In this document: positions 17,674 through 26,946 of the stretch, piece after piece
How positions within the stretch are numbered: position 1 is the first letter of the stretch
Layout: every line of letters starts with the position of its first letter
Assembly: GCA_902538915.1 (NCBI GenBank)
Contig: CACBGZ010000001.1
Coordinates: forward strand, 307,108-371,107
DNA from: an uncultured Pelagibacteraceae bacterium
GTDB lineage: Bacteria > Pseudomonadota > Alphaproteobacteria > Pelagibacterales > Pelagibacteraceae
Direction: 5' to 3'
DNA: 64,000 bases
Made by a program: the position numbers and the translations under genes
Notes under the pieces: model-generated
Seen by the model: only the letters and a program-made list of their open reading frames with translations
Told to the model about the DNA's origin: nothing
The model's database searches: none

Positions 17674-19551
17674 TTGGCAAGTTTAATTGGATTTTATTCG
17701 TTATTTTTTAGTCTTGGGTGTTCTATTTTAATTTTATTTTTTTCTTTTAAAAACTTACAAGATACAATTAATTTTGATAACAAGCTTTTATCTCTCACCT
17801 TTTTACAATTGCTATTTATTATTTTAAGCTTTTTTGGACTAATTATATCATTTGTAAATTCCGATTTTAGTAACTCAACAGTATTTAACCATTCACATAC
17901 AACTAAACCTTTATTTTATAAAATTTCTGGAACTTGGGGAAATCATGAGGGAAGTTTGTTACTTTGGTTGCTGGTATTAACTTTGTTTCTTTTTTTATTC
18001 CTAATAAGTTCTAAAAAACAACCAAAAAAATATAGAGTTTTAACTTTATTATTTCAACAAATAATTATAATTGGTTTTTTAATTTTTTTGATACAAACTT
18101 CAAACCCTTTCGCCCAAATTTATCCAGTGCCATCAGAGGGTCTTGGATTAAATCCAATTTTACAAGATCCTGCTTTAGCTATTCACCCTCCAATTTTATA
18201 TTTGGGATATGTGGGATCATCTATTATTTTTTCTTCTGTTTTAGCTGCCTCATCAACAAATTATATTTCAAAAGAATGGGCAAAGCATATTAAACAGTGG
18301 GTACTCATTTCTTGGTTTTTTCTTTCTTTAGGAATTTTATTAGGCTCTATATGGGCTTATTATGAATTAGGTTGGGGCGGTTTTTGGTTTTGGGATCCCG
18401 TTGAAAATGTTTCACTAATGCCTTGGTTAGCATTGACCACACTTTTTCATTGCGTGCTAGTATTAGAAAAAAAATTACTTTTAACATCATGGGTTGTCGT
18501 CTTATCGATAGCAACATTTACCTTGAGTATGTGCGGTACTTTTTTAGTTAGGTCAGGAATTTTAAATTCTGTACATACTTTTGCTGATGATCCAGACAGA
18601 GGATTATATATATTAATATTTTTGTTCACTCTAATATTTCTTTCACTTTTTATTTTTTTCTTTTTGCATAAAACTGACGGACAAAACAACAACACTTTTT
18701 TTTGGTTAAGTAAGGAAACATCAATATTAATTAACAATTGGTTTATGATGTATTTTCTAGCGGTTGTTTTAATTGGTACTATATATCCAATATTTTTAGA
18801 TGTTTTAACTTCACAAAAGATATCAGTTGGTCCACCTTTTTATCATAAACTAATAATTCCATTTTTAATTCCTTTTCTTCTGGCGATGGCGATCGGTCCA
18901 AAATTGAATTGGATTAAATCAAATCTTCAAAATAAATCCCATTTATTATTACTTTTTGCAATCTCATTAATATTATCTTTTTTAATAATCAGAATATTAG
19001 AAATTAGTTTTTTAGTGAATACGATTTTATTTACTTCAGCTTTTTATTTATTTTTTATTACCTTGAGAGATTTTTTTATTAAGGAATTTAAAAACCTGGC
19101 TCAAAATATAGCTCATTTTGGTTTTAGCTTGTTAATACTGAGTATCCTATTTAATAATTTTTTATCAACTGAAGTAATAACAAATTTAAAAGTTGGAGAA
19201 ACTTACAAATCTGATGAACTATCAATAAACTTTGAAAGGATAGAAAAAATTAAAAAACAAAATTTTGAGGCAATTATAGGTAAATTTAATGTAAAAAGTG
19301 ATAACGAATTAGTAGATATATTAAAACCCGAATTGAGAATTTATAATCAACCAAATATAGTTACAAGTGAAGCTGATATTAAGACAGATTTATTATCAGA
19401 CAAATTTATGACCATGAATTTAGTTCAAAATCAGGAGTATTTTAATATTAGGTATCAGATCAAACCTTTTATGATTTGGATTTGGTTTTCTGTAATAATA
19501 ATTAGCTTCGGTGGGTTGCTCAGCTTTTTCAAAAAAAAATATGAAAAATAA
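17674..19551 (+). CDS. ccmF: Heme lyase CcmF/NrfE family
   Basis: SGTWGNHEGSLLLWLL, GWGGFWFWDPVENVSLMPWL, FLVRSGILNSVHTFADDP. Confidence 0.97.
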   Translation: MASLIGFYSLFFSLGCSILILFFSFKNLQDTINFDNKLLSLTFLQLLFIILSFFGLIISFVNSDFSNSTVFNHSHTTKPLFYKISGTWGNHEGSLLLWLLVLTLFLFLFLISSKKQPKKYRVLTLLFQQIIIIGFLIFLIQTSNPFAQIYPVPSEGLGLNPILQDPALAIHPPILYLGYVGSSIIFSSVLAASSTNYISKEWAKHIKQWVLISWFFLSLGILLGSIWAYYELGWGGFWFWDPVENVSLMPWLALTTLFHCVLVLEKKLLLTSWVVVLSIATFTLSMCGTFLVRSGILNSVHTFADDPDRGLYILIFLFTLIFLSLFIFFFLHKTDGQNNNTFFWLSKETSILINNWFMMYFLAVVLIGTIYPIFLDVLTSQKISVGPPFYHKLIIPFLIPFLLAMAIGPKLNWIKSNLQNKSHLLLLFAISLILSFLIIRILEISFLVNTILFTSAFYLFFITLRDFFIKEFKNLAQNIAHFGFSLLILSILFNNFLSTEVITNLKVGETYKSDELSINFERIEKIKKQNFEAIIGKFNVKSDNELVDILKPELRIYNQPNIVTSEADIKTDLLSDKFMTMNLVQNQEYFNIRYQIKPFMIWIWFSVIIISFGGLLSFFKKKYEK

Positions 19552-20059
19552 AATCTTATTACCATTTGCAATTGTTTCTTTTCTATTTATTTTTTTTATT
19601 CTTTATGTGGGTTTAAATCGCTCAAATATTTATATACCAGAGACAGTAATTAATGAAAAAATTCCAACATTTAAAGTAAAAGTTTTTAATTCAGAAAAAG
19701 AATTAAGCTCGATAGAAATTTTTAAAAATGATATTTACTATTTGCTAAATATATGGGCCTCATGGTGTATTCCTTGTAGAGACGAACATCCCTATTTAAT
19801 GGAATTAAAAAAGAATAAAAAATTAAAAATTGTTGGTTTAAATTATAAAGACAAAGTAAAGAATGCTAATAATTTTTTAAACGAATTAAATAATCCGTAT
19901 ACTTTAATTCTATCAGATACAGATGGGACTATTGCAATTGAATGGGGAGCATACGGAGTACCTGAGACTTTTTTAGTCTATAATGGAAAGATTATAAAAA
20001 AAATTATAGGACCTATGAATAACAACCTTTTCAAAGAAATTGAGAGCGCAGTAAAATGA
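19541..20059 (+). CDS. ccmG: Thiol:disulfide interchange protein (DsbE/CcmG)
   Basis: NIWASWCIPCRDEHPYL; ATG at 19541 preferred over the GTG at 19511 in the ORF track. Confidence 0.93.
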   Translation: MKNKILLPFAIVSFLFIFFILYVGLNRSNIYIPETVINEKIPTFKVKVFNSEKELSSIEIFKNDIYYLLNIWASWCIPCRDEHPYLMELKKNKKLKIVGLNYKDKVKNANNFLNELNNPYTLILSDTDGTIAIEWGAYGVPETFLVYNGKIIKKIIGPMNNNLFKEIESAVK

Positions 20060-20421
20060 AAATATTAAATCTCCTAGTAATAATTATTTTTTTGTTTAAT
20101 TTTAATGTATCAAATGCCAAAGATAGAAATTTAAATAGCAAAATTACAAAAAATTTACGTTGTTTAATTTGCCAAGGACAATCAATTCATGATTCTGATA
20201 CTGAGTTTGCCAACAGCCTAAAATTAGTTGTTGAAAAAAAGATTACAGAAGGAATGTCGGAGAATGAAATTTACGAATTTCTTAAGACAAAATATGGAGA
20301 ATGGATATTATATGACCCAGCTTTAAACCAAAAAACCTATATTTTATGGCTTTTACCCTTATTGTTATTTCTAATTGGAGGTGCAATAATATTTAAAAAT
20401 TTGAAAATTAAAAAAAATTGA
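20056..20421 (+). CDS. ccmH: Cytochrome c-type biogenesis protein CcmH
   Basis: LRCLICQGQSIHDSD, YGEWILYDP. Confidence 0.95.
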   Translation: MKILNLLVIIIFLFNFNVSNAKDRNLNSKITKNLRCLICQGQSIHDSDTEFANSLKLVVEKKITEGMSENEIYEFLKTKYGEWILYDPALNQKTYILWLLPLLLFLIGGAIIFKNLKIKKN

Positions 20422-20434
20422 GCATATTAACTCG

Positions 20435-20950
20435 ATGAAAATTTTAAAAAGTTTATTTGTATTAATATTATTTACATTTCCTCTGGCAACAACGTCTGAG
20501 GAAATTAAAATGAAAGATAAATCTACGGAATTAAACGTTTATACAGGAATGTTTGATTTTAGTGACAATGGAAAAAGATCAACCTTAATTGGAATTCAAC
20601 ATCAGAATGAAAATTTAAGAAGAAACTCTTTCATCGGAAACTTATCTCCAATAACAGGTGCAATGTTAACAGCAGACAATGCTTCTTACTTTTACACTGG
20701 AGTTCAAGCAGAATACACGCTTGGTGTTTTAAACCTTACTCCAAGTTTTGCACCAGGGTATTACAATAAGGGAGATGGTAAAGATCTTGGTCATTCACTT
20801 GAGTTCAAAAGTGAAGTGCAAATATCGCTTGAATTACCAAAAAATAATAGTCAACTGGGTTTTTCATATAACCATATATCAAATGCAAGTTTAGGTGATA
20901 AAAATCCTGGTGCTAATAGTTATTCATTTAACTTTCTTCAACAATTTTAA
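20435..20950 (+). CDS. PagL-like (lipid A 3-O-deacylase / acyloxyacyl hydrolase) family outer-membrane protein
   Basis: Signal peptide, beta-barrel-like protein, C-terminal NHISNASLGDKNPGANSYSF resembling the PagL H-x-S-N motif, terminal F. Confidence 0.7.
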   Translation: MKILKSLFVLILFTFPLATTSEEIKMKDKSTELNVYTGMFDFSDNGKRSTLIGIQHQNENLRRNSFIGNLSPITGAMLTADNASYFYTGVQAEYTLGVLNLTPSFAPGYYNKGDGKDLGHSLEFKSEVQISLELPKNNSQLGFSYNHISNASLGDKNPGANSYSFNFLQQF

Positions 20951-20962
20951 CATAATAAAAAA

Positions 20963-22114
20963 ATGAATTTAAAAGACTGTCACAATTTTAAAGATTTTAG
21001 AAAACTAGCTAAAAAAAAATTACCATCCCCGATTTTTCATTACATAGATGGGGCTGCTGATGATGAGATAACTTATGCAAGAAATACTAGTTCTTTTGAT
21101 GATGTTGACTTAGTTCCAAATGTTTTAAGAGGAGTAGAGAATGTAGATCTATCAACTACAATATTTGGAAAAAAATTGGATTTACCGTTTTACCTTTCAC
21201 CGACAGCACTTCAAAGACTCTTTCATTATGATGGTGAAAGAGCGGTTGGAAAAGCAGCAAAAAAATTTAATACAATGTTTGGTGTTTCAGCATTAGCCAC
21301 AGTAAGTGTAGAGGAAATTTCTTCTTTGATAGATACTCCAAAAATGTTTCAATTTTACTTTCATAAAGACAGAGGTTTAAATGACTCTTGTTTAGAGAGG
21401 GCTAAAGCTGCAAATTTTGATGTTATGGCTTTAACAGTTGATACTATTACTGGAGGAAATCGTGAGAGGGACTTAAGAACAGGATTTACTTCTCCACCAA
21501 AGTTAACTTTAGCAAGTTTATTTAGTTTTGCGACTAAGCCTATGTGGGGAATTAATTATTTAACTAAAGGTAAGTTTGAATTACCTCATCTACAAGATTT
21601 TGTAAAAGAAGGTACCGATGTTAACTCATCAATTGGAAATTATTTTTCTACTATGTTGGACCAATCTATGAACTGGAAAGATGCTGAAAATCTTTGCTCT
21701 AAATGGGGAGGTCATTTTGCACTGAAAGGAATTATGAGTGTAGAAGATGCCAAAAAAGCAGTTGACATTGGATGCACTGGTATAATGGTATCAAATCATG
21801 GTGGAAGGCAATTAGATGGATCTAGAGCACCTTTTGATCAACTTGCAGAAATTGTTGATGCTGTTGGTGATAAGCTAGATGTCATTTGTGAGGGAGGAAT
21901 TCATAGAGGAACACATATGCTCAAAGCATTATCGTTAGGTGCAAAAGCTTGTTCTGGTGGAAGACTTTATCTTTATGCGCTAGCAGCTGCAGGCCAAGAT
22001 GGTGTTGAGAGAGCCTTAGGACAATATAAAGCTGAGTTACAAAGAGATATGAAGCTCATGGGTTGTACAAAAATAAGTGATCTGAATAGAAGTAATTTAA
22101 GATTCAGAAGATAG
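20963..22114 (+). CDS. FMN-dependent alpha-hydroxy acid oxidase/dehydrogenase (copy 1)
   Basis: IFHYIDGAADDE, SNHGGRQLDGSRAPFDQL, GGIHRGTHMLKAL. Confidence 0.93.
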   Translation: MNLKDCHNFKDFRKLAKKKLPSPIFHYIDGAADDEITYARNTSSFDDVDLVPNVLRGVENVDLSTTIFGKKLDLPFYLSPTALQRLFHYDGERAVGKAAKKFNTMFGVSALATVSVEEISSLIDTPKMFQFYFHKDRGLNDSCLERAKAANFDVMALTVDTITGGNRERDLRTGFTSPPKLTLASLFSFATKPMWGINYLTKGKFELPHLQDFVKEGTDVNSSIGNYFSTMLDQSMNWKDAENLCSKWGGHFALKGIMSVEDAKKAVDIGCTGIMVSNHGGRQLDGSRAPFDQLAEIVDAVGDKLDVICEGGIHRGTHMLKALSLGAKACSGGRLYLYALAAAGQDGVERALGQYKAELQRDMKLMGCTKISDLNRSNLRFRR

Positions 22115-23271
22115 TGAGTTTAAAAGATTGTTATAACTTTGAAGATTTTAGAAAATTAGCAAAAAAAAAATTACCTTCACCTATATTTCATTACATTGAT
22201 GGGGGTGCGGATGACGAAACTACTTTAAGAAGAAACACTGAATCATTTAATGACTGTGATTTAGTCCCTAATATTCTCGCAAGCGTTGGGAAACCAGATT
22301 TATCAACGACATTGTTTGGAAGAAAAATAGACATGCCAATCTTTCTATCTCCAGCGGCAATGCAAAGACTTTATCATCCAGAAGGCGACAAGGCTTCAGC
22401 AAGAGCTGCAGAAAAATATGGTACTTTTTATAGTATGTCGTCGATGAGCAATAATTCAATTGAAGAAATATCAAATATTTCTGGAGGCCCTAAATTATTT
22501 CAACTTTATGTACATAAAGATAAATCAATAACAGATGATTTAATTGATAGATCCAAAAGATCTGGTTTTGACGCAATGTGTTTAACCGTAGACACTTTAG
22601 TTGCTGGTAATAGAGAAAAAGATCATCGAACAGGATTTACCACACCTCCAAAACTTACACTCAAAAGTTTGATGAGTTTTGCAATAAAACCTAATTGGGT
22701 ATTTAATTATCTTTTTGGAAAAAAATTTGAGCTATCGAATGTTAAAAAAAAGACAGATAAAGGCACAAATATTACAAAGTCTGTAATTGAGTATATCAAC
22801 GAGCAATATGATCCAATGATGAACTGGAAAGATGCAGAGTATTGTGCAAAAAAATGGGATGGTCCTTTTGCTCTCAAAGGGGTCATGTCTGTTGACGATG
22901 CAAAAAAAGCAATTGATATTGGATGTACAGCTATTATGATTTCTAATCACGGAGGACGTCAACTAGACGGTTCAAGGTCACCTTTCGATCAAGTAAAGGC
23001 TATTTCTGATGCTGTAGGTGATAAATTAGAAATAATTTTAGATGGAGGCATAAGAAGAGGCACACATGTGTTAAAGGCAGTTTCTGCAGGTGCAAAAGCT
23101 TGCAGTTTCGGCAAAATGTTTTTGTTCTCTTTAGCCGCAGGTGGTCAGAAAGGAGTAGAACATTTGTTACAAAATATGCACGATGAGATAAATAGAAATA
23201 TGGTTCTTATGGGCTGTAAAAATTTAAAAGAGTTGAATAGTTCAAAATTAGTTTATAGAAATAGAGTTTAA
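22114..23271 (+). CDS. FMN-dependent alpha-hydroxy acid oxidase/dehydrogenase (copy 2)
   Basis: Strongly similar to the preceding gene along its whole length; GTG start overlaps previous TAG. Confidence 0.93.
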   Translation: MSLKDCYNFEDFRKLAKKKLPSPIFHYIDGGADDETTLRRNTESFNDCDLVPNILASVGKPDLSTTLFGRKIDMPIFLSPAAMQRLYHPEGDKASARAAEKYGTFYSMSSMSNNSIEEISNISGGPKLFQLYVHKDKSITDDLIDRSKRSGFDAMCLTVDTLVAGNREKDHRTGFTTPPKLTLKSLMSFAIKPNWVFNYLFGKKFELSNVKKKTDKGTNITKSVIEYINEQYDPMMNWKDAEYCAKKWDGPFALKGVMSVDDAKKAIDIGCTAIMISNHGGRQLDGSRSPFDQVKAISDAVGDKLEIILDGGIRRGTHVLKAVSAGAKACSFGKMFLFSLAAGGQKGVEHLLQNMHDEINRNMVLMGCKNLKELNSSKLVYRNRV

Positions 23272-23287
23272 AAAAAAAGGATATAAG

Positions 23288-24454
23288 ATGAAATTAGCAG
23301 AGAGTTTAAATCGATTAGGCACAGAGACAGCATTTTCAGTTTTAGCTGAGGCAAAAAAATTAGAAGCTCAAGGCAAACCTATGATTCATTTAGGTTTAGG
23401 GCAACCAGACTTCAAAACACCCAAACATGTTGTTGATGCGGCAAAGAAAGCATTAGATGACGGACATCATGGTTATGTTATGTCGAATGGAATTCCAGAA
23501 TGTAGACAGGCTGTAACTAGATGGATAAAAAAACGTTATAGTGTTGATATAGATTTTGAAAGAATTTTGATTATGCCCGGTGGGAAACCCACTATGACTT
23601 ATGCAATTCAATGTTTTGGTGAACCAGGTGCAGAAATTATTCATCCAACTCCTGCTTTTCCAATTTATGAGTCAATGATTAACTATACTGGTTCTAAACC
23701 AGTTCCATATGATTTAACTGAAGATAAGGATCTTAAATTTAATCCAGAGAAGATTTTATCATTAATAACTGACAAAACTAGATTATTAATTCTGATAAAT
23801 CCAAATAATCCTACTGGAAGTTTTGTTGACAAATCGGATATAGACGTTTTAGCTGAAGGTTTAAAAAAACATCCACATGTTACAATATTAAGTGACGAAA
23901 TTTATAGTAGACAAATATTTGATGGTAAAGAAATGCCAACTTTCTTTAATTATCCAGAATTAAGGGAGAGATTGATAGTACTAGAGGGTTGGAGCAAGGC
24001 ATATTCTATGACAGGTTGGAGATTAGGATGGAGCTTTTGGCCAAAAAATTTAGTTGAGCATGTAAACAAGCTTTTAATAAATAGTGTTTCATGTGTTAAT
24101 GCAGCGGCTCAGTTTGCTGGAATTGCTGCTTTAGATGGACCAGATGATTCTATTGATGAGATGATGGTTAGGTTTACACAAAGAAGAGATTTAATTCATA
24201 AAGGTTTAAATGAATTACCAGGTGTTGAATGTAGTTTGCCTGGAGGAGCTTTTTACGCTTTTCCAAAAGTTAGTGGCACTGGTATGACTGGTGCAGAGTT
24301 TTGCAAAAAAGCCATGCATGATGCAGGTGTTGCAATTGTGCCTGGGACAGCGTTTGGTAAAACCTGTAATGATTATGTGAGATTTAGTTTTGCAGCATCT
24401 AGGGATAATATTTCACAGGCTTTAGAAAATATAAAAAAAATGCTGACTAAATAA
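23288..24454 (+). CDS. PLP-dependent class I/II aminotransferase
   Basis: LGLGQPDFKTP, INPNNPTGS, GWSKAYSMTGWRLGW. Confidence 0.94.
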   Translation: MKLAESLNRLGTETAFSVLAEAKKLEAQGKPMIHLGLGQPDFKTPKHVVDAAKKALDDGHHGYVMSNGIPECRQAVTRWIKKRYSVDIDFERILIMPGGKPTMTYAIQCFGEPGAEIIHPTPAFPIYESMINYTGSKPVPYDLTEDKDLKFNPEKILSLITDKTRLLILINPNNPTGSFVDKSDIDVLAEGLKKHPHVTILSDEIYSRQIFDGKEMPTFFNYPELRERLIVLEGWSKAYSMTGWRLGWSFWPKNLVEHVNKLLINSVSCVNAAAQFAGIAALDGPDDSIDEMMVRFTQRRDLIHKGLNELPGVECSLPGGAFYAFPKVSGTGMTGAEFCKKAMHDAGVAIVPGTAFGKTCNDYVRFSFAASRDNISQALENIKKMLTK

Positions 24455-24492
24455 GCTGTATTTTTTGTTTAATTAATAATAATATTCATTAA

Positions 24493-25866
24493 ATGAATGA
24501 TCTGGTTCAGTCTGAATTAAAAAAGATCTTTGATGTAAGATTTTCTACCTCAGTTTCAACAAGGACCAATTATGCTAGAGGAGAGGATACTTATGATCCA
24601 GTCCTATCAAAAGCTGTCGTTTTTCCGGAGACAAATGAAGAAGTTTCAAAAGTTTTAAGTCTGTGTAATAAGCATAAAGTGCCAGTTGTTCCATTTGGCA
24701 CAGGAACTTCTTTAGAGGGTAACGTAGTTGGCAATGAGAAGGGTATTACTATTTCTTTAGAAAAAATGAATAAAATTTTAAGTGTTAATGCAGAAGACTT
24801 TGATTGTAGGGTACAAGCTTGCGTAACTAAAGAACAATTAAATGAATATTTAAGAGAAGATGGGGTTTTTTTTCCAATCGATCCTGGAGCTAATGCTGCG
24901 ATAGGTGGAATGGCATCAACTTCTGCTTCAGGAACTATGGCAGTAAAATACGGTACTATGAAAACTGTAATTACTGGTCTTACTGTTGTTTTACCAAATG
25001 GAGATATCATAAAGACAGGAAGCAGAACTAAGAAAACCTCTGCAGGGTATAACTTGACAAACCTTTTTATTGGTTCGGAAGGCACTCTAGGTATTATTAC
25101 TGAAATTCAATTGAGATTATCACCAATTCCAGAGAGCATTATGAGCGCTGTATGTCATTTCCCATCTTTAGAAAAGGCAGTTCAGACAGCTCAACAAGTT
25201 ATTCAACATGGCGTGCCGATTGCTAGAATAGAAATGCTTAATAAAGAACAGATGGAAATTAGTATTAATTATTCAAAATTGAAAGATATAGAGGCTGTAC
25301 CAACATTGTTTTTTGAATTTCATGGTTCAGAGGCATCAAATCAAGAAAATATAAAAATTGTAGAGGAAATTTCTAATGATAATAACGGGAGTTCATTTAA
25401 GTGGGCTAAAGATTTAGAAGAGAGAAATAAACTGTGGAAAGCAAGATGGGATGTTTATTATTCTGTCAAAGCTTTGATAAATAATGGACGTGTTTACTCT
25501 ACTGACGTGTGTTTACCAATTTCAAATATAACTGAATGTGTAAATTTCGCAGAGGAACAAACAAAAAAACTTGGTTTGAGAGCCCCAATGGTTGGTCATT
25601 TAGGAGATGGGAATTTTCATGTGATTTTACCTTACGATCCTAAAGAGGAAGGAACATATAATAAGATTAGAGATTTTAGTGATCTATTAATCAAAAAAAC
25701 TCTAGATTTAAATGGAACCATTACAGGAGAGCATGGAGTAGGTTTACATAAAAAATCTTATCTTTTACAAGAACATGGTGATTGTATTCCATTAATGAAG
25801 TGTATTAAAAGAAGTATAGATCAAAACAATATAATGAATCCTGGTAAAATATTTGATTTAAACTAA
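24493..25866 (+). CDS. FAD-linked oxidase (GlcD / D-lactate dehydrogenase-like)
   Basis: PFGTGTSLEGNV, PIDPGANAAIGGMASTSASGTMAVKYGTM, GEHGVGLHKK, NIMNPGKIF. Confidence 0.93.
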   Translation: MNDLVQSELKKIFDVRFSTSVSTRTNYARGEDTYDPVLSKAVVFPETNEEVSKVLSLCNKHKVPVVPFGTGTSLEGNVVGNEKGITISLEKMNKILSVNAEDFDCRVQACVTKEQLNEYLREDGVFFPIDPGANAAIGGMASTSASGTMAVKYGTMKTVITGLTVVLPNGDIIKTGSRTKKTSAGYNLTNLFIGSEGTLGIITEIQLRLSPIPESIMSAVCHFPSLEKAVQTAQQVIQHGVPIARIEMLNKEQMEISINYSKLKDIEAVPTLFFEFHGSEASNQENIKIVEEISNDNNGSSFKWAKDLEERNKLWKARWDVYYSVKALINNGRVYSTDVCLPISNITECVNFAEEQTKKLGLRAPMVGHLGDGNFHVILPYDPKEEGTYNKIRDFSDLLIKKTLDLNGTITGEHGVGLHKKSYLLQEHGDCIPLMKCIKRSIDQNNIMNPGKIFDLN

Positions 25867-25875
25867 TTGATGTAG

Positions 25876-26829
25876 ATGAAAAAAATTTTAGTAACAAGAA
25901 AATTAATTAAAGATAGCGAGGATAAAGCACTTAAAATTTTTGATGCTAAACTTAATTCAAATGATGAATTATATTCTCAATCAAGAGTGATAGAAATGAG
26001 CCAAGGTTGTGATGGAGTTCTAACTTCATTAACAGATAAAATGGATAAAGACACAATAAATAAGTTGCCAAATACAATTAAAATTATCTCAAATTTTGCT
26101 GTTGGTTTTGGAAATATTGATTTAGAGGCAGCAAAAAAAAGAGGCATCGCAGTAACAAACACTCCTGAAGTATTATCAGACGCCACAGCAGAAATAGGTG
26201 TTTTGTTAATTTTAGGCGCATGTAGAAGAGCTGCTGAAGGAATAGAGTCAGCAAGAGAAGGTGGATGGAAATGGTCTGCAGATTACTTGATTGGAAAACA
26301 ATTAACAGGTTCAAGGTTAGGGATTTTAGGTATGGGAAGGATTGGTCAAAAAATTGCAAAGATAGCAAAGTCTTTAGGTATGATAATACATTATCATAAC
26401 CGATCAAAATTGAGTGCTGATAAAGAAGATGGCGCTATTTATCACGATAATTTAAAAAGCCTTTTTTCTGTCTCTGATGTTTTGTCTATTTGTTGTCCTG
26501 CAACAAAAGAAACTGAAAATATGATCAATAAAGAAACTGTTGAGTATTTTCCAAAAGGAGCAGTGATAACCAATGTAGCAAGAGGCGACATAGTAGACGA
26601 TGAGGCCCTTATCGATGCTTTAAATCGTAGAAAAATTTACGCGGTTGGTTTAGATGTTTATAAAAATGAGCCAAATTTAAATCCTGGTTATTTAAAGATA
26701 AAATCGGCATTTATCTTACCTCACCTTGGTAGTGCAACTAAAGACACCAGGATAGCGATGGCAAACTTAGCAATAGATAATATTGATGAATTTTTTAAAA
26801 CGGGAAATTGTAAAAACAAAGTCAATTAA
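25876..26829 (+). CDS. D-2-hydroxyacid dehydrogenase (glyoxylate/hydroxypyruvate reductase-like)
   Basis: LGILGMGRIGQKIAK, TNVARGDIVDDEALIDAL, LPHLGSAT. Confidence 0.93.
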   Translation: MKKILVTRKLIKDSEDKALKIFDAKLNSNDELYSQSRVIEMSQGCDGVLTSLTDKMDKDTINKLPNTIKIISNFAVGFGNIDLEAAKKRGIAVTNTPEVLSDATAEIGVLLILGACRRAAEGIESAREGGWKWSADYLIGKQLTGSRLGILGMGRIGQKIAKIAKSLGMIIHYHNRSKLSADKEDGAIYHDNLKSLFSVSDVLSICCPATKETENMINKETVEYFPKGAVITNVARGDIVDDEALIDALNRRKIYAVGLDVYKNEPNLNPGYLKIKSAFILPHLGSATKDTRIAMANLAIDNIDEFFKTGNCKNKVN

Positions 26830-26918
26830 TTCTACTCAGGATTGTATAAAATTCAACTTATGCGACATCTACGCCTTTTTTTAGAAAGACTCCCATCTAA
26901 TTCTGTGTTTTAATTATT

Positions 26919-26932
26919 TAGTTAATTAACTA
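26919..26932. promoter_or_regulatory. 14-bp perfect palindrome TAGTTAATTAACTA just upstream of TRAP dctP RBS
   Basis: Direct read of sequence; located 15 bp before ATG at 26947. Confidence 0.3.
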
Positions 26933-26946
26933 CTAGAGGAGAAATA

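Noticed and set aside
24591-25085. 164-aa minus-strand ORF
   Set aside because: Fully antisense to the well-supported FAD-linked oxidase; no recognisable motifs.
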